The notes below the pieces were generated by a model. That model had not been told where the DNA came from and ran no database searches. It saw nothing but the letters and a program-made list of their open reading frames with translations. DNA of 64,000 nt from Frondihabitans sp. 762G35. GTDB taxonomy: Bacteria > Actinomycetota > Actinomycetes > Actinomycetales > Microbacteriaceae. A program made the position numbers and the translations under genes. The stretch is taken from the NCBI RefSeq assembly GCF_002074055.1, contig NZ_CP014619.1:1612001-1676000 (forward strand), read 5' to 3'. Below, piece by piece: positions 22,469 through 31,118 of this stretch (the stretch's first letter is position 1; the number at the start of each line of letters is the position of its first letter).

Positions 22469-23794
22469 TCACCTCCGGCGCAATCTCCTGCTGAGAGCAA
22501 CCCAGATCGGGGCCACCTCTATTCCCTCCTCGAGGTGCAGCCCCCTCCGCGTCGACCGTCGGGCATGGACGAGGAAGACGACGCCGAGCCCGATCACGAC
22601 GTACTGCACGAGGAAGGCGACGCGGAAGCTGCTCCAGGCGAACAGGGGCGCGGGATTCCCGGTCGCCGTCGACGCGCCGTGCAGGGCGTCCAGCACGAGG
22701 CCGATCAGGTACATCATCACGAAGCTCGCCAGGAAACCGCCGACGTTGACGATCCCGTTGGCGACGCCGAGGCTCCGGAGCGGATTGAAGGTGCGGGCGA
22801 AGTCGAATCCGATCAGCGATCCCGGGCCCCCGATGCCGAGGGCGATCACCAGCAGAATGATCAGCCAGCGCGGCGGAAGGCCCGGCCAGAGGAGCACGAC
22901 CGTCCAGAGGACGCCGATCAGGCTGACGATGCCGAGGACGAGGTTCGACCGGCGCAGCGGGAACCGAGCGGTCAGGAGTCCCAGAACCGGTCCCGCGATC
23001 ACGCCCGTGACCACGAGGAGCGTGAGGAGCGCGGAGGCCTCGCCGCGGGTGTAGCCGAGCCCCCCGACGAGCATCGGGACGCCCCAGAGGAGGCTGAACA
23101 CGGTTCCGGACGACTGGGTGACGTAGTGCGACCAGAAGCCCAACCTCGTGCCCGGGCGCTTCAGGCTCTCGGCGAGTTGGCGCCCGGCCGTCGACCACGT
23201 CGAGACGACGGGCAGCTCGTGCTGTCGTGCGGGCGCGTTGCGGACGAAGACGAGCAGGACCACGACGGAGAGCACCGCGACGGAGGCGGCCGTCGTGAAG
23301 GCGGCTCCCCAGCCGGCGGTGTGGAGGACGGCCGCCAGCGGGATGGCCGAGAGGATCTGCCCGATCTGCCCGATGTTGCCGGTCCACTGCGAGACCTGAG
23401 GCAGGACGGGCCCTCGGAACCACGACGGCAGGAGGCGGATGACCGAGATGAAGGTCATGGCGTCGCCGGCGCCCACGAGCATCCTGCCGACGATGGCGAC
23501 GCCGATGACCGGCGGGGACACCGCGACCACCAGCTGACCGAGCGCGAGGACCGACGCGCCCGTGACGAGCAGCGCCCGGGGGCCGACACGGTCGAGCAGG
23601 ATGCCGACGGGGATCTGGAGCCCCGCGTAGACGACGATCTGGGTGACGGCCAGCGCGGACAGCGTCGCGGCGTCGATGGAGAAGACGTGCTGCGCGTCGA
23701 CGCCCGCCACTCCGAGGGAGGAGCGCTGGAGGACGGCGACGACGTAGGCGAAGACGGCGGCGCCCCAGACGATCCAGGCGCGGGCGGAATTCAC
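22469..23794 (-). CDS. major facilitator superfamily transporter
   Basis: A 441-residue MFS permease with twelve predicted transmembrane helices, for example WIVWGAAVFAYVVAVLQRSS, VVYAGLQIPVGILLDRVGPR (the loop 2-3 signature) and VAIVGRMLVGAGDAM. An LPSWFRGP motif follows helix 4. The substrate is unknown; the layout is typical of drug, sugar-phosphate or nitrate-type antiporter families. The GTG at 23794 is preferred to one at 23803 because a TAGCGT box lies 7 nt before it, fitting a leaderless transcript. It is transcribed alone toward sigA's upstream region. Confidence 0.85.
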   Translation of the reverse strand: MNSARAWIVWGAAVFAYVVAVLQRSSLGVAGVDAQHVFSIDAATLSALAVTQIVVYAGLQIPVGILLDRVGPRALLVTGASVLALGQLVVAVSPPVIGVAIVGRMLVGAGDAMTFISVIRLLPSWFRGPVLPQVSQWTGNIGQIGQILSAIPLAAVLHTAGWGAAFTTAASVAVLSVVVLLVFVRNAPARQHELPVVSTWSTAGRQLAESLKRPGTRLGFWSHYVTQSSGTVFSLLWGVPMLVGGLGYTRGEASALLTLLVVTGVIAGPVLGLLTARFPLRRSNLVLGIVSLIGVLWTVVLLWPGLPPRWLIILLVIALGIGGPGSLIGFDFARTFNPLRSLGVANGIVNVGGFLASFVMMYLIGLVLDALHGASTATGNPAPLFAWSSFRVAFLVQYVVIGLGVVFLVHARRSTRRGLHLEEGIEVAPIWVALSRRLRRR

Positions 23795-23801
23795 GCCGTC
23801 C

Positions 23802-23807
23802 ACGCTA
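23802..23807 (-). promoter_or_regulatory. leaderless -10 box of the MFS gene
   Basis: On the minus strand TAGCGT is followed by 7 nt and the GTG at 23794. It decides the start over the GTG at 23803. Confidence 0.4.
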
Positions 23808-23884
23808 CCGGTCCGCGGCGGCTGTCTCGGCCGCTGCCGATCCGGAGCCGCGCCCTCGTGGCGCCCCCGCCACGACCGCCGGTA

Positions 23885-24811
23885 TCAGGCCAGCCCGGGG
23901 CCGGCGTCGTCGTCGCGACGGGTCGACAGGAACTTCTCCAACTCGGCCGCGATCGCGTCGGCGCTGGGCACCTGGCCGTCGAGGCCGATCAGCGGCGACG
24001 GCAGGGGGTTGCCCTCCATGTACGTGTCGTGGCGCTCCTCGAGGGTCTGCACGAGTCGCGAGAGCTCGTGATTGCCCTGAACCTGCTCGTCGACCTTGGC
24101 GATGAACTCGCGCCCCTCCTCGCGGAGGCGGTCCGTCGGGAAGATGAGGCCCGTGGCCGCGCTGATGCTCGAGAGGGCGGCGACGGCCGCGTCGGGGAAC
24201 TCCGTGTCAGCGAGGTAATGCGGCACGAGGAGGACGAACCCGGCCGTCGGGTGACCGGTCGCGGCGAGCTGGTACTCGACCAGGTGGAGGGCGTTGGCCG
24301 GGGCCTGCGTGGTCGGCCGCCAGACCGACAGCGACTCGATGAGGTCGACCCGGTTGCCGCTGACCGTGACGCCGAGCGGCCTCGTGTGCGGCACCGGCAT
24401 CGGGATGGCGTGCACCCACGTGGTGGTCGAGACGCCGTAGCGGGAGACGAGCCCGAGGATCGACGAGGTGAACTGCTCCCAGCGGAAGTCGGGCTCGAAG
24501 CCGGACAGGAGCAGGAACTGCTGGCCGAGCTCGTCGCGCATGAGCCGGAGCGTGAGGGTCGACGCCTGGTAGTCGGCGATGTGGTCCTGGTCGAACGTGA
24601 TGACGGGACGGCGGGCGCGGTAATCGAGCAGGGTGTCGGCGTCGAACGTCGCGACGATCTCGCCCTCCAGGGTGTCGACGAGGTAGCTCGTGAGCTGCGA
24701 GACGGTCGATCCGGCGTCGGCGAATCCCGTGAGGCCAGCGACGAGCGGCAGCCCCTCGGGCACGCTCTCGGCGCCGGGAGCGAGCTCGTAGAGGTCGGTG
24801 GGATCGGACAT
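23885..24811 (-). CDS. PAC2 family protein
   Basis: A 308-residue PAC2-fold protein, a family named after eukaryotic proteasome assembly chaperone 2 and common in actinobacteria. Recognisable segments are PLVAGLTGFADAGSTVSQL, FDADTLLDYRARRPVITFD, LGLVSRYGVSTTTW, and the C-terminal helical part (EEGREFIAKVDEQVQGNHEL). No membrane segment is seen, so it is cytoplasmic. A link to proteasome assembly in bacteria is only suggested by homology. The ATG at 24811 is supported by TAGCAT 7 nt upstream; it is divergent from pepA. Confidence 0.88.
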   Translation of the reverse strand: MSDPTDLYELAPGAESVPEGLPLVAGLTGFADAGSTVSQLTSYLVDTLEGEIVATFDADTLLDYRARRPVITFDQDHIADYQASTLTLRLMRDELGQQFLLLSGFEPDFRWEQFTSSILGLVSRYGVSTTTWVHAIPMPVPHTRPLGVTVSGNRVDLIESLSVWRPTTQAPANALHLVEYQLAATGHPTAGFVLLVPHYLADTEFPDAAVAALSSISAATGLIFPTDRLREEGREFIAKVDEQVQGNHELSRLVQTLEERHDTYMEGNPLPSPLIGLDGQVPSADAIAAELEKFLSTRRDDDAGPGLA

Positions 24812-24818
24812 GCCCTCA

Positions 24819-24824
24819 ATGCTA
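24819..24824 (-). promoter_or_regulatory. leaderless -10 box of the PAC2 gene
   Basis: On the minus strand TAGCAT is followed by 7 nt and then the ATG at 24811; no Shine-Dalgarno sequence fits. Confidence 0.45.
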
Positions 24825-24950
24825 GGCAACGTTCCCCGGCGGGACGCCCGCGCGGACGATGCTGACAGCGAACAGGCCATCCGACGCGGTCGACGCAGGA
24901 TGTCCGTGGCCTCGCTCGGGGCTCCGGCACGTCTCCCCTCCCCCGCTCGA

Positions 24951-24956
24951 TACGAT
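24951..24956 (+). promoter_or_regulatory. leaderless -10 box of pepA
   Basis: TACGAT is followed by CGTGGGT (7 nt) and then the ATG at 24964. Confidence 0.5.
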
Positions 24957-24963
24957 CGTGGGT

Positions 24964-26508
24964 ATGACCGTCGCGAAGCTCTCCGTCTCCTCGTCCGTTC
25001 CCGACTCCGACGTGCTCGTCATCGCCGTGGCCCCGGCCGCGGCATCGACCGGCGGGTCGACCGGCGGGTCGACGGGCGGCGACGAGGTGTCCATCGAGGC
25101 CGGTGGCCCCGAGCTCTTCTGGGACTCCCCGGAGCTCGCCCGGTCGCTGGCGTCGTTCGGGGTCGCGGGCGGCCGCGACGAGCTGACCCGCCTCCCCGCG
25201 TCGGTCCTCGGCGACACGGCCGGTTCCGCCGTGTCCGTGGCCCTCATCGGTCTGGGCGGCCGTCCCAGCGTCGAGACGCTCCGCTACGCGGCCGGATCGG
25301 CCGCCCGTCAGCTCGCGGGAGCCGATCGCATCGCGCTCGCGCTCCCCGTCCAGGATGAGGACGAAGCCCTGGCGGCCCTCGAGGGGGCCGGCATCGGCGC
25401 CTACTCCTTCGACGTCTACCGGAAGGCGACCGCCTCCGAATCCAAGGGGGCCGTCTCGGACATCACCCTCGTCACCGACTTCGACGTGCCGGAGCGACTG
25501 GTCGCGAAGGCGACGAGCGTCGCCTCCGCCGTCCACGTCGTCCGCGACCTCGTGACGACGCCGCCCATCGACCTCTACCCCGAGAAGCTCGCCGACGAGG
25601 CCGTCCGACTCGCGGAGGGCACCGGCGTCGAGGTCACCGTCCTCGCGGGCGACGAGCTGCGCGACGCCGGTTTCGGCGGCATCGTCGGCGTCGGCCAGGG
25701 CTCCGCGCGGGGGCCGCGCCTCGTGAAGGCCTGCTGGGCGCCCGAGGGCGCGCAGAAGCACCTCGCCCTCGTCGGCAAGGGCATCACCTACGACACCGGC
25801 GGGCTCTCGCTCAAGCCCGCGGGGAGCATGGTCGGCATGAAGTACGACATGACCGGAGCTGCGACCGTCCTGGCCGTCGTACTCGCCGCGGCCGAGCAGA
25901 ACCTGCCGGTCCGCGTGACGGCGTGGCTGTGCATCTCGGAGAACATGCTCGGTGCCGATCCGATCCGCCCCGACGACGTCCTGACCATCAAGAACGGCAC
26001 CACCGTCGAGGTGACGAACACCGACGCCGAGGGGCGGCTCGTCCTCGCCGACGGGCTCGCCGCAGCGAGCGAGGAGCAGCCGGACGCCATCGTCGACGTC
26101 GCGACGCTGACGGGCGCGCAGGTCGTCGCCCTCGGCATGCGCTACGTCGGCGTGATGGGAACCGACGACCTCGCCCCGCTCGTGGTCGAGACGGCCGACC
26201 GCGCCTCGGAGCCGTTCTGGCGCGTTCCGCTCGCGCCGGAACTCCGTGCTCGGCTCAAATCCGATGTGGCCGACCTCGTCAACGCGACCCCCGGGAACAC
26301 CGCCGCCGGCATGCTGCTCGCCGGCGTCTTCCTCAAGGAGTTCGTCGGGACGCGCGAGGGCACCGACGAGCTCATCCCGTGGGCACACCTCGACATCGCG
26401 GGGCCCAGCGAGAACAAGGCGGGCGGCTACGGCTTCACCACGAAGGGCGCGACCGGAATCACCGTCCGCACGCTCATCGACCTCGCAGCCAGTTTTTCGG
26501 CGGCGTAG
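24964..26508 (+). CDS. pepA: leucyl aminopeptidase (M17)
   Basis: A cytosolic di-metal aminopeptidase that removes N-terminal residues from peptides, acting as a hexamer. It has 514 residues, the usual length. The catalytic domain carries the metal-binding signatures VGKGITYDTGGLSLKP (Lys and Asp ligands), MKYDMTGAATVLAV, and the M17 hallmark NTDAEGRLVLADGL. The ATG at 24964 is chosen because a TACGAT box lies 7 nt upstream; the frame continues upstream without support. Residues 28-39 are three STGG repeats encoded by a 12-bp tandem repeat. Confidence 0.95.
   Translation: MTVAKLSVSSSVPDSDVLVIAVAPAAASTGGSTGGSTGGDEVSIEAGGPELFWDSPELARSLASFGVAGGRDELTRLPASVLGDTAGSAVSVALIGLGGRPSVETLRYAAGSAARQLAGADRIALALPVQDEDEALAALEGAGIGAYSFDVYRKATASESKGAVSDITLVTDFDVPERLVAKATSVASAVHVVRDLVTTPPIDLYPEKLADEAVRLAEGTGVEVTVLAGDELRDAGFGGIVGVGQGSARGPRLVKACWAPEGAQKHLALVGKGITYDTGGLSLKPAGSMVGMKYDMTGAATVLAVVLAAAEQNLPVRVTAWLCISENMLGADPIRPDDVLTIKNGTTVEVTNTDAEGRLVLADGLAAASEEQPDAIVDVATLTGAQVVALGMRYVGVMGTDDLAPLVVETADRASEPFWRVPLAPELRARLKSDVADLVNATPGNTAAGMLLAGVFLKEFVGTREGTDELIPWAHLDIAGPSENKAGGYGFTTKGATGITVRTLIDLAASFSAA
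25045..25080. repeat. three 12-bp tandem repeats within pepA
   Basis: Units TCGACCGGCGGG, TCGACCGGCGGG and TCGACGGGCGGC are in frame and encode STGG three times near the N-terminus. Copy-number change would add or remove four residues in a flexible region. Confidence 0.7.
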
Positions 26509-26652
26509 TAGGGTCGTCAGGGCGGGAAAAACTCGCTGGAGAAGGGCTGTCCGGCCCACCCACTCTCTCCGACCACGACTGAGACCCAGTCGCTCGTCGA
26601 GGTGTGACGGTGCTTCCGACAGCCGTGTCCGAACGCACGAAGGAGTTGCTGG

Positions 26653-28026
26653 GTGTCGGAACAGAATTTTGACCTTGTGGTGCTCGGTGGCGGGAGCGGC
26701 GGCTACGCCGCGGCGCTCCGAGCGAGCGAGCTGGGGTTCTCGGTGGCGCTCATCGAGAAGGACAAGGTCGGCGGCACCTGCCTGCACCGCGGCTGCATCC
26801 CCACCAAGGCCCTGCTCCACACGGCCGAGGTCGCGGACGTCTCGCGCGAGTCCTCCAAGTACGGCGTCAACACCGAGTTCCAGGGCGTCGACATCCAGGC
26901 GGTCACGACCTACCGTCGCGACATCGTCGAGCACAAGTACAAGGGCCTCCAGGGCCTCGTGAAGTCGCGCGGCATCACCACGATCACGGGCGAGGGCCGG
27001 CTGACGTCGCCGTCGACCGTCCAGGTGGGCGACGACACCATCACGGGCAAGAACATCGTGCTGGCCACGGGCTCCTACTCGCGCAGCCTCCCCGGCCTCG
27101 AGATCGGCGGGCGCGTCATCACGAGCGAGCACGCCCTCGAGCTCGACTACATCCCCGACAGGGTCATCATCCTCGGCGGTGGCGTCATCGGCGTCGAGTT
27201 CGCCAGCGTCTGGAAGTCCTTCGGCGTCGACGTGACCATCGTCGAGGCTCTCCCCCACCTCGTTCCGAACGAGGAGGAGTCCATCTCGAAGGCGTTCGAG
27301 CGCGCGTTCCGCAAGCGCGGTATCGCCTTCAACCTCGGCGTGCGCTTCCAGGGCGTCACGCAGGACGACTCCGGCGTCGTCGTCACCCTCGAAGACGGCA
27401 AGACGTTCGAGGCCGATCTGCTCCTCGTCGCCGTCGGCCGCGGCCCCGTCACTCAGAACCTCGGCTACGACGAGGTCGGAGTGACCCTCGACCGCGGTTT
27501 CGTCATCACCGACGAGCGTCTCGCGACGAGCGTCCCCGGCGTCTACGCGGTCGGCGACATCGTCCCCGGCCTGCAGCTGGCCCACCGCAGCTTCCAGCAG
27601 GGCATCTTCGTCGCCGAGGAGATCGCGGGCCTCAAGCCCGTCGTCATCGACGACGTCAACATCCCCAAGGTGACCTACTCCGACCCGGAGGTCGCCTCCG
27701 TCGGGCTCACCACCGCGAAGGCGACCGAGAAGTACGGCGCCGACAAGATCGCCGCCTACGACTACAACCTCGCCGGCAACGGAAAGAGCTCCATCCTCGG
27801 TACGGCCGGCTCGGTGAAGGTGATCCGCGTGGTCGACGGCCCGATCGTCGGCATCCATATGATCGGCGCTCGCGTCGGCGAGCTCGTCGGTGAGGCTCAG
27901 CTCGCCGTGAACTGGGAGGCCTACCCGGAGGACATCGCACCCCTCGTCCACGCCCACCCCACCCAGAACGAAGCCCTCGGCGAGGCCATGCTCGCCCTGG
28001 CTGGCAAGCCGCTCCACGCCATGTAG
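26653..28026 (+). CDS. lpd: dihydrolipoyl dehydrogenase (E3)
   Basis: An FAD-dependent pyridine-nucleotide disulfide oxidoreductase that reoxidises lipoyl groups of 2-oxo-acid dehydrogenase complexes. It has 457 residues. An N-terminal FAD motif (VVLGGGSGGYAAALRASELG), the redox disulfide in GGTCLHRGCIPTKALL, the NAD-binding IILGGGVIGVEFASVW, and the C-terminal dimer-interface base in HAHPTQNEALGEAM are visible. The GTG start has AGGAG 7 nt upstream. The E2 gene follows 84 nt downstream, so the two are probably co-transcribed. The matching E1 (aceE) is at 57869-60613, away from this locus. Confidence 0.96.
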   Translation: MSEQNFDLVVLGGGSGGYAAALRASELGFSVALIEKDKVGGTCLHRGCIPTKALLHTAEVADVSRESSKYGVNTEFQGVDIQAVTTYRRDIVEHKYKGLQGLVKSRGITTITGEGRLTSPSTVQVGDDTITGKNIVLATGSYSRSLPGLEIGGRVITSEHALELDYIPDRVIILGGGVIGVEFASVWKSFGVDVTIVEALPHLVPNEEESISKAFERAFRKRGIAFNLGVRFQGVTQDDSGVVVTLEDGKTFEADLLLVAVGRGPVTQNLGYDEVGVTLDRGFVITDERLATSVPGVYAVGDIVPGLQLAHRSFQQGIFVAEEIAGLKPVVIDDVNIPKVTYSDPEVASVGLTTAKATEKYGADKIAAYDYNLAGNGKSSILGTAGSVKVIRVVDGPIVGIHMIGARVGELVGEAQLAVNWEAYPEDIAPLVHAHPTQNEALGEAMLALAGKPLHAM

Positions 28027-28110
28027 GCGTGGACGGTCGCCGAGACACGTCCGCACACACAAACTGACAGGCAGCCCACGAAGGCTGCGCAAGTCGAAGG
28101 AGTCCCCCTG

Positions 28111-29616
28111 ATGAGCGAATCCGTCAACCTCCCGGCACTCGGAGAGAGTGTCACCGAGGGCACGGTCACCCGCTGGTTGAAGAACGTCGGTGACCGAGTG
28201 GAGGTCGACGAGCCGCTGCTCGAGGTCTCGACCGACAAGGTCGACACCGAGATCCCGTCTCCCGTCGCCGGGGTGATCGAAGAGATCCTCGTCGGCGAGG
28301 ACGAGACCGTCGAGGTCGGCACCGCCCTCGTCACGATCGGTGACGGCAGCAACGCGGGCGGATCGAACGACGCTCCGGCCGAGCCGGCCGCGGAGCCCGC
28401 TCAGCAGGAGTCCGCCGCCGAGACCGGCGACCCGGAGCCCGAGGTCGAGGTGCCGTCGGACGACGCCCCGGCTCCCGGGGAGTCCGAGCCCGAGGCCGCA
28501 CCGGCTCCGGCGCCCGCCGTCGACCCCGCTCCGGCGGCGGCGGCCCCGGCCCCGGCGGCACCCGTCGCAGCGGCCCCGGCTGCTCCGGCTCCCGCGGCGC
28601 CCGCCGCCCCGGCCCCCGTGTCCGCGGCTCCCGCTGCGGCCGCTCCCGCTGCGGCCGCCCCCGCCGAGCCTGCGGCCCCCGCCTCCGGCGGCCCCGTCGG
28701 GTACGTCACCCCGCTGGTGCGCAAGCTCGCCAACGAGAAGGGCATCGACCTGTCGACCGTCTCCGGCAGCGGTGTCGGCGGACGCATCCGCAAGGAAGAC
28801 GTCCTCGCCGCCGCGGAAGCCGCTGCGAAGGCGACTCCGGCCGCTCCGTCCGCCGCGGCTCCTGCCGCCTCGTCCGCTTACACGCCGCTCGAGACGTCGC
28901 CCCTGCGCGGCACGACGGTCCCGATGACGCGTCTCCGCAAGGTGGTCGCGGAGCGCGCCGTCCAGTCGATGCAGGCCACGGCTCAGCTCACGACCGTCGT
29001 CGAGGTCGACGTCACCAAGGTGGCCGCGTTCCGCGACGCCGTGAAGGCGGAGTTCCTGCAGAAGACCGGCAACAAGCTGTCCTTCCTGCCGTTCTTCACC
29101 CTCGCCGCCGCGGAGGCCCTGCAGGCGTACCCGAAGCTCAACGCGACCGTCGACGGCGACTCGATCGTCTACCCCGACCACGAGAACATCAGCATGGCCG
29201 TCGACACCGAGCGCGGCCTGCTCACTCCCGTGATCAAGGACGCCTCGAGCCTCGACATCGCCTCGCTCGCCGCGGCGATCGCCGATCTCGCCGGTCGTAC
29301 CCGCGACAACAAGCTGACGCCCGACGAGCTCTCCGGTGGCACCTTCACGGTGACCAACACCGGCTCGCGCGGCGCCCTGTTCGACACCCCGGTCGTCTTC
29401 CTCCCGCAGGTCGCGATCCTCGGGACCGGCATCGTCGTGAAGAAGCCCGTCGTCATCTCGGCGGACGGCGCGGATGCCATCGCGGTCCGTTCGATGGTCT
29501 ACCTGGCCCTCTCGTACGACCACCGCATCGTCGACGGTGCCGACGCCGCGCGCTTCCTCGTGGCGGTCAAGAACCGTCTCGAGGGCGGCGACTTCCAGGG
29601 CAAGCTCGGCATCTGA
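28111..29616 (+). CDS. sucB: 2-oxo-acid dehydrogenase E2 acyltransferase (dihydrolipoamide succinyl-/acetyltransferase)
   Basis: Forms the core of pyruvate and/or 2-oxoglutarate dehydrogenase. The 501 residues contain one lipoyl domain with the lipoylated Lys in STDKVDTEIPSP (about 44). An Ala/Pro linker (about 90-190) follows, then a peripheral-subunit-binding domain (YVTPLVRKLANEKGIDLSTV) and a catalytic domain ending YDHRIVDGADAARF with the active-site His. An AAGGAG site precedes the ATG. In actinobacteria a single E2 is shared by both complexes, so the sucB label is only the conventional one. A strong hairpin follows the stop, inside the convergent gene. Confidence 0.92.
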   Translation: MSESVNLPALGESVTEGTVTRWLKNVGDRVEVDEPLLEVSTDKVDTEIPSPVAGVIEEILVGEDETVEVGTALVTIGDGSNAGGSNDAPAEPAAEPAQQESAAETGDPEPEVEVPSDDAPAPGESEPEAAPAPAPAVDPAPAAAAPAPAAPVAAAPAAPAPAAPAAPAPVSAAPAAAAPAAAAPAEPAAPASGGPVGYVTPLVRKLANEKGIDLSTVSGSGVGGRIRKEDVLAAAEAAAKATPAAPSAAAPAASSAYTPLETSPLRGTTVPMTRLRKVVAERAVQSMQATAQLTTVVEVDVTKVAAFRDAVKAEFLQKTGNKLSFLPFFTLAAAEALQAYPKLNATVDGDSIVYPDHENISMAVDTERGLLTPVIKDASSLDIASLAAAIADLAGRTRDNKLTPDELSGGTFTVTNTGSRGALFDTPVVFLPQVAILGTGIVVKKPVVISADGADAIAVRSMVYLALSYDHRIVDGADAARFLVAVKNRLEGGDFQGKLGI

Positions 29617-29629
29617 GTCCGTCCGCACC

Positions 29630-30967
29630 TCAGCGGACATCGCTCAACCTCCAGCCGGCCTCGGTTCTCACCACGAGAACCGAGGCCGGTTCGCTGTTTC
29701 CGTTGCGCGATGAGCCGGGCCGCAGGACGGCGTCGAACAACACCGTGTCGTCGAAGGCGTTCGTCTGTTCGCCCAGCTCCACGGCCACGGGGCGGGTCGC
29801 GAGGAGCGACGGGTCGGCGACGGCCGCGGCATCGTCGCGGGCGAGGGGCGACCCCGCTCGATCGACCCGGGTCAGGCAGTCGGCATCGAGACTCCGCAGG
29901 CACTCCTCGCGATGCGCGAGCAGGAGCCGCGTGGTCGACTCGACGTCGTCGTCCGCCGGCCCGCTCGGCGGGGGTGACGCCGACGGAGCACGGTCGCTCG
30001 GCCCGGGAGCCCGGTCGCCACCGGATGTCGCGTGCGCGCCGTCCGTCTCTTCGGCGCTCGACGCCGATCCGCTCGACGGACCGTCGCCCGCCTCGCCGTC
30101 GAGGGCTACGGCGGCGATCGCCACCGACGCCATGACCACTCCGGACGTCAGCCAGACGCGCGGGCGGACCTGGACGAGGGCCGCTCGCACCCGCGACTGC
30201 AGGGGCACGGTCGCGGTCTCCGCGTCGGCCGACGCACCGGAACGAGTGGCGCTCGGGTCACGGGCGGAGATCATTTGGGGAACGGTCGCGCCGACGTCGG
30301 GTCTCTCGACGGGCACAGCCTCCTCGAGACCGAACACCGCCTCGATCAGTTCGTCCGGCGAGGCCCCGGAAAGCAGGAGGCGCGAGACGAGACGGCGAGA
30401 TGCCTCGTCGCCTCCCACGGTGACGTCGACGATCTCCCGGACGAGTCGGCGAGCCGCGTCGCCGACGGTCACCGGGGCGAGAGGAGACACGGCGACGATC
30501 GAGTCGGCGGGTCGGAGCGCCGTGAGGACCGGCGCGCCCCGGGCGTCGAAGAGGACGTTGTCCCACGTGATGCCCTCCGCCAGCGTCACCCCGGGGTGGA
30601 ATCGCCGTCGCTCGAGATGCACGAGTGCGCGCAGGAGCGGGACGACGAGGGTCACCGCCTCGCCCGCCGTGATGACCTCGCGTTCCCGCACGAGGGCCTC
30701 GGCGGACAGCGGATCGAGGCGCGGGAGGACGAGGCCGAGGCCGGTCGGCGTCTCGGCGAGGTCGAGCAGGGGAACCAGGTGCGGGTGATCGAGCGAGGAG
30801 AGGATGGCCGCTTCGGACAGGGCCGAGCGCCTCTGCGCCGGGCCCCGGTGGATCTTGACGACCCGCGGCTCCTGCGCGGAGTCGGCCCACTCGTGCACGT
30901 CGGCGTGGGCTCCGGCGGCGAGGAGGGGACCCGTCTGCCGGGCCTGCGAGGTCGATGTCGTGGTCAT
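29630..30967 (-). CDS. membrane-anchored protein kinase-like protein, probable pseudokinase
   Basis: A 445-residue protein whose N-terminal part (about 10-240) aligns by eye with bacterial Ser/Thr kinases: PRVVKIHR resembles the ATP-binding Lys strand and SALSEAAILSSLDHPHLVPL the alpha-C region. The catalytic loop reads LAEGITWDNVLFD without the HxD aspartate, and the DFG position reads LTALRP. Activity is therefore doubtful. A single transmembrane segment (WLTSGVVMASVAIAAVAL) lies at about 285-305. It is followed by a Ser/Asp/Pro-rich stretch and an exported domain ending TEAGWRLSDVR. The ATG at 30967 is supported by N-terminal length. The 3' end contains the terminator of the convergent E2 gene. 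Confidence 0.72.
   Translation of the reverse strand: MTTTSTSQARQTGPLLAAGAHADVHEWADSAQEPRVVKIHRGPAQRRSALSEAAILSSLDHPHLVPLLDLAETPTGLGLVLPRLDPLSAEALVREREVITAGEAVTLVVPLLRALVHLERRRFHPGVTLAEGITWDNVLFDARGAPVLTALRPADSIVAVSPLAPVTVGDAARRLVREIVDVTVGGDEASRRLVSRLLLSGASPDELIEAVFGLEEAVPVERPDVGATVPQMISARDPSATRSGASADAETATVPLQSRVRAALVQVRPRVWLTSGVVMASVAIAAVALDGEAGDGPSSGSASSAEETDGAHATSGGDRAPGPSDRAPSASPPPSGPADDDVESTTRLLLAHREECLRSLDADCLTRVDRAGSPLARDDAAAVADPSLLATRPVAVELGEQTNAFDDTVLFDAVLRPGSSRNGNSEPASVLVVRTEAGWRLSDVR
29655..29689 (+). terminator. terminator of lpd-sucB embedded in the convergent coding region
   Basis: A perfect 15-bp stem (CCGGCCTCGGTTCTC with its complement) with a 5-nt loop, followed by a T-rich stretch (TTCGCTGTTTCC). 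It is 39 nt past the sucB stop but inside the last codons of the pseudokinase gene on the other strand. Confidence 0.8.
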
Positions 30968-31105
30968 GCGACGATGCTGCCGGATCGCCGCCCCACGGCG
31001 ACGTTCTCGTCGACAGACCGTGGAGAACGGAGGGTTCGGCGCCCCCTGTGGAGGAGTCGCGACGGAGCGGGTTCGCCGAGGACTCCGGCACCGCCCCGGA
31101 GCCCG

Positions 31106-31111
31106 TATCCT
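31106..31111 (+). promoter_or_regulatory. leaderless -10 box of DUF4191
   Basis: TATCCT is followed by 7 nt and the ATG at 31119. Confidence 0.5.
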
Positions 31112-31118
31112 AGTGACC

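Noticed and set aside
28700-28900. CRISPR-like or satellite repeat in the Ala/Pro-rich part of sucB
   Set aside because: This is the flexible inter-domain linker encoded by GC-rich Ala/Pro codons, without regular units or spacers.
23989-29640. 1883-residue minus-strand open frame spanning pepA, lpd and sucB
   Set aside because: It is antisense to three clear enzyme genes and its content is the Arg/Asp/Val-rich pattern produced by GC-rich third codon positions. No domain is recognisable apart from frame-shifted PAC2 sequence.
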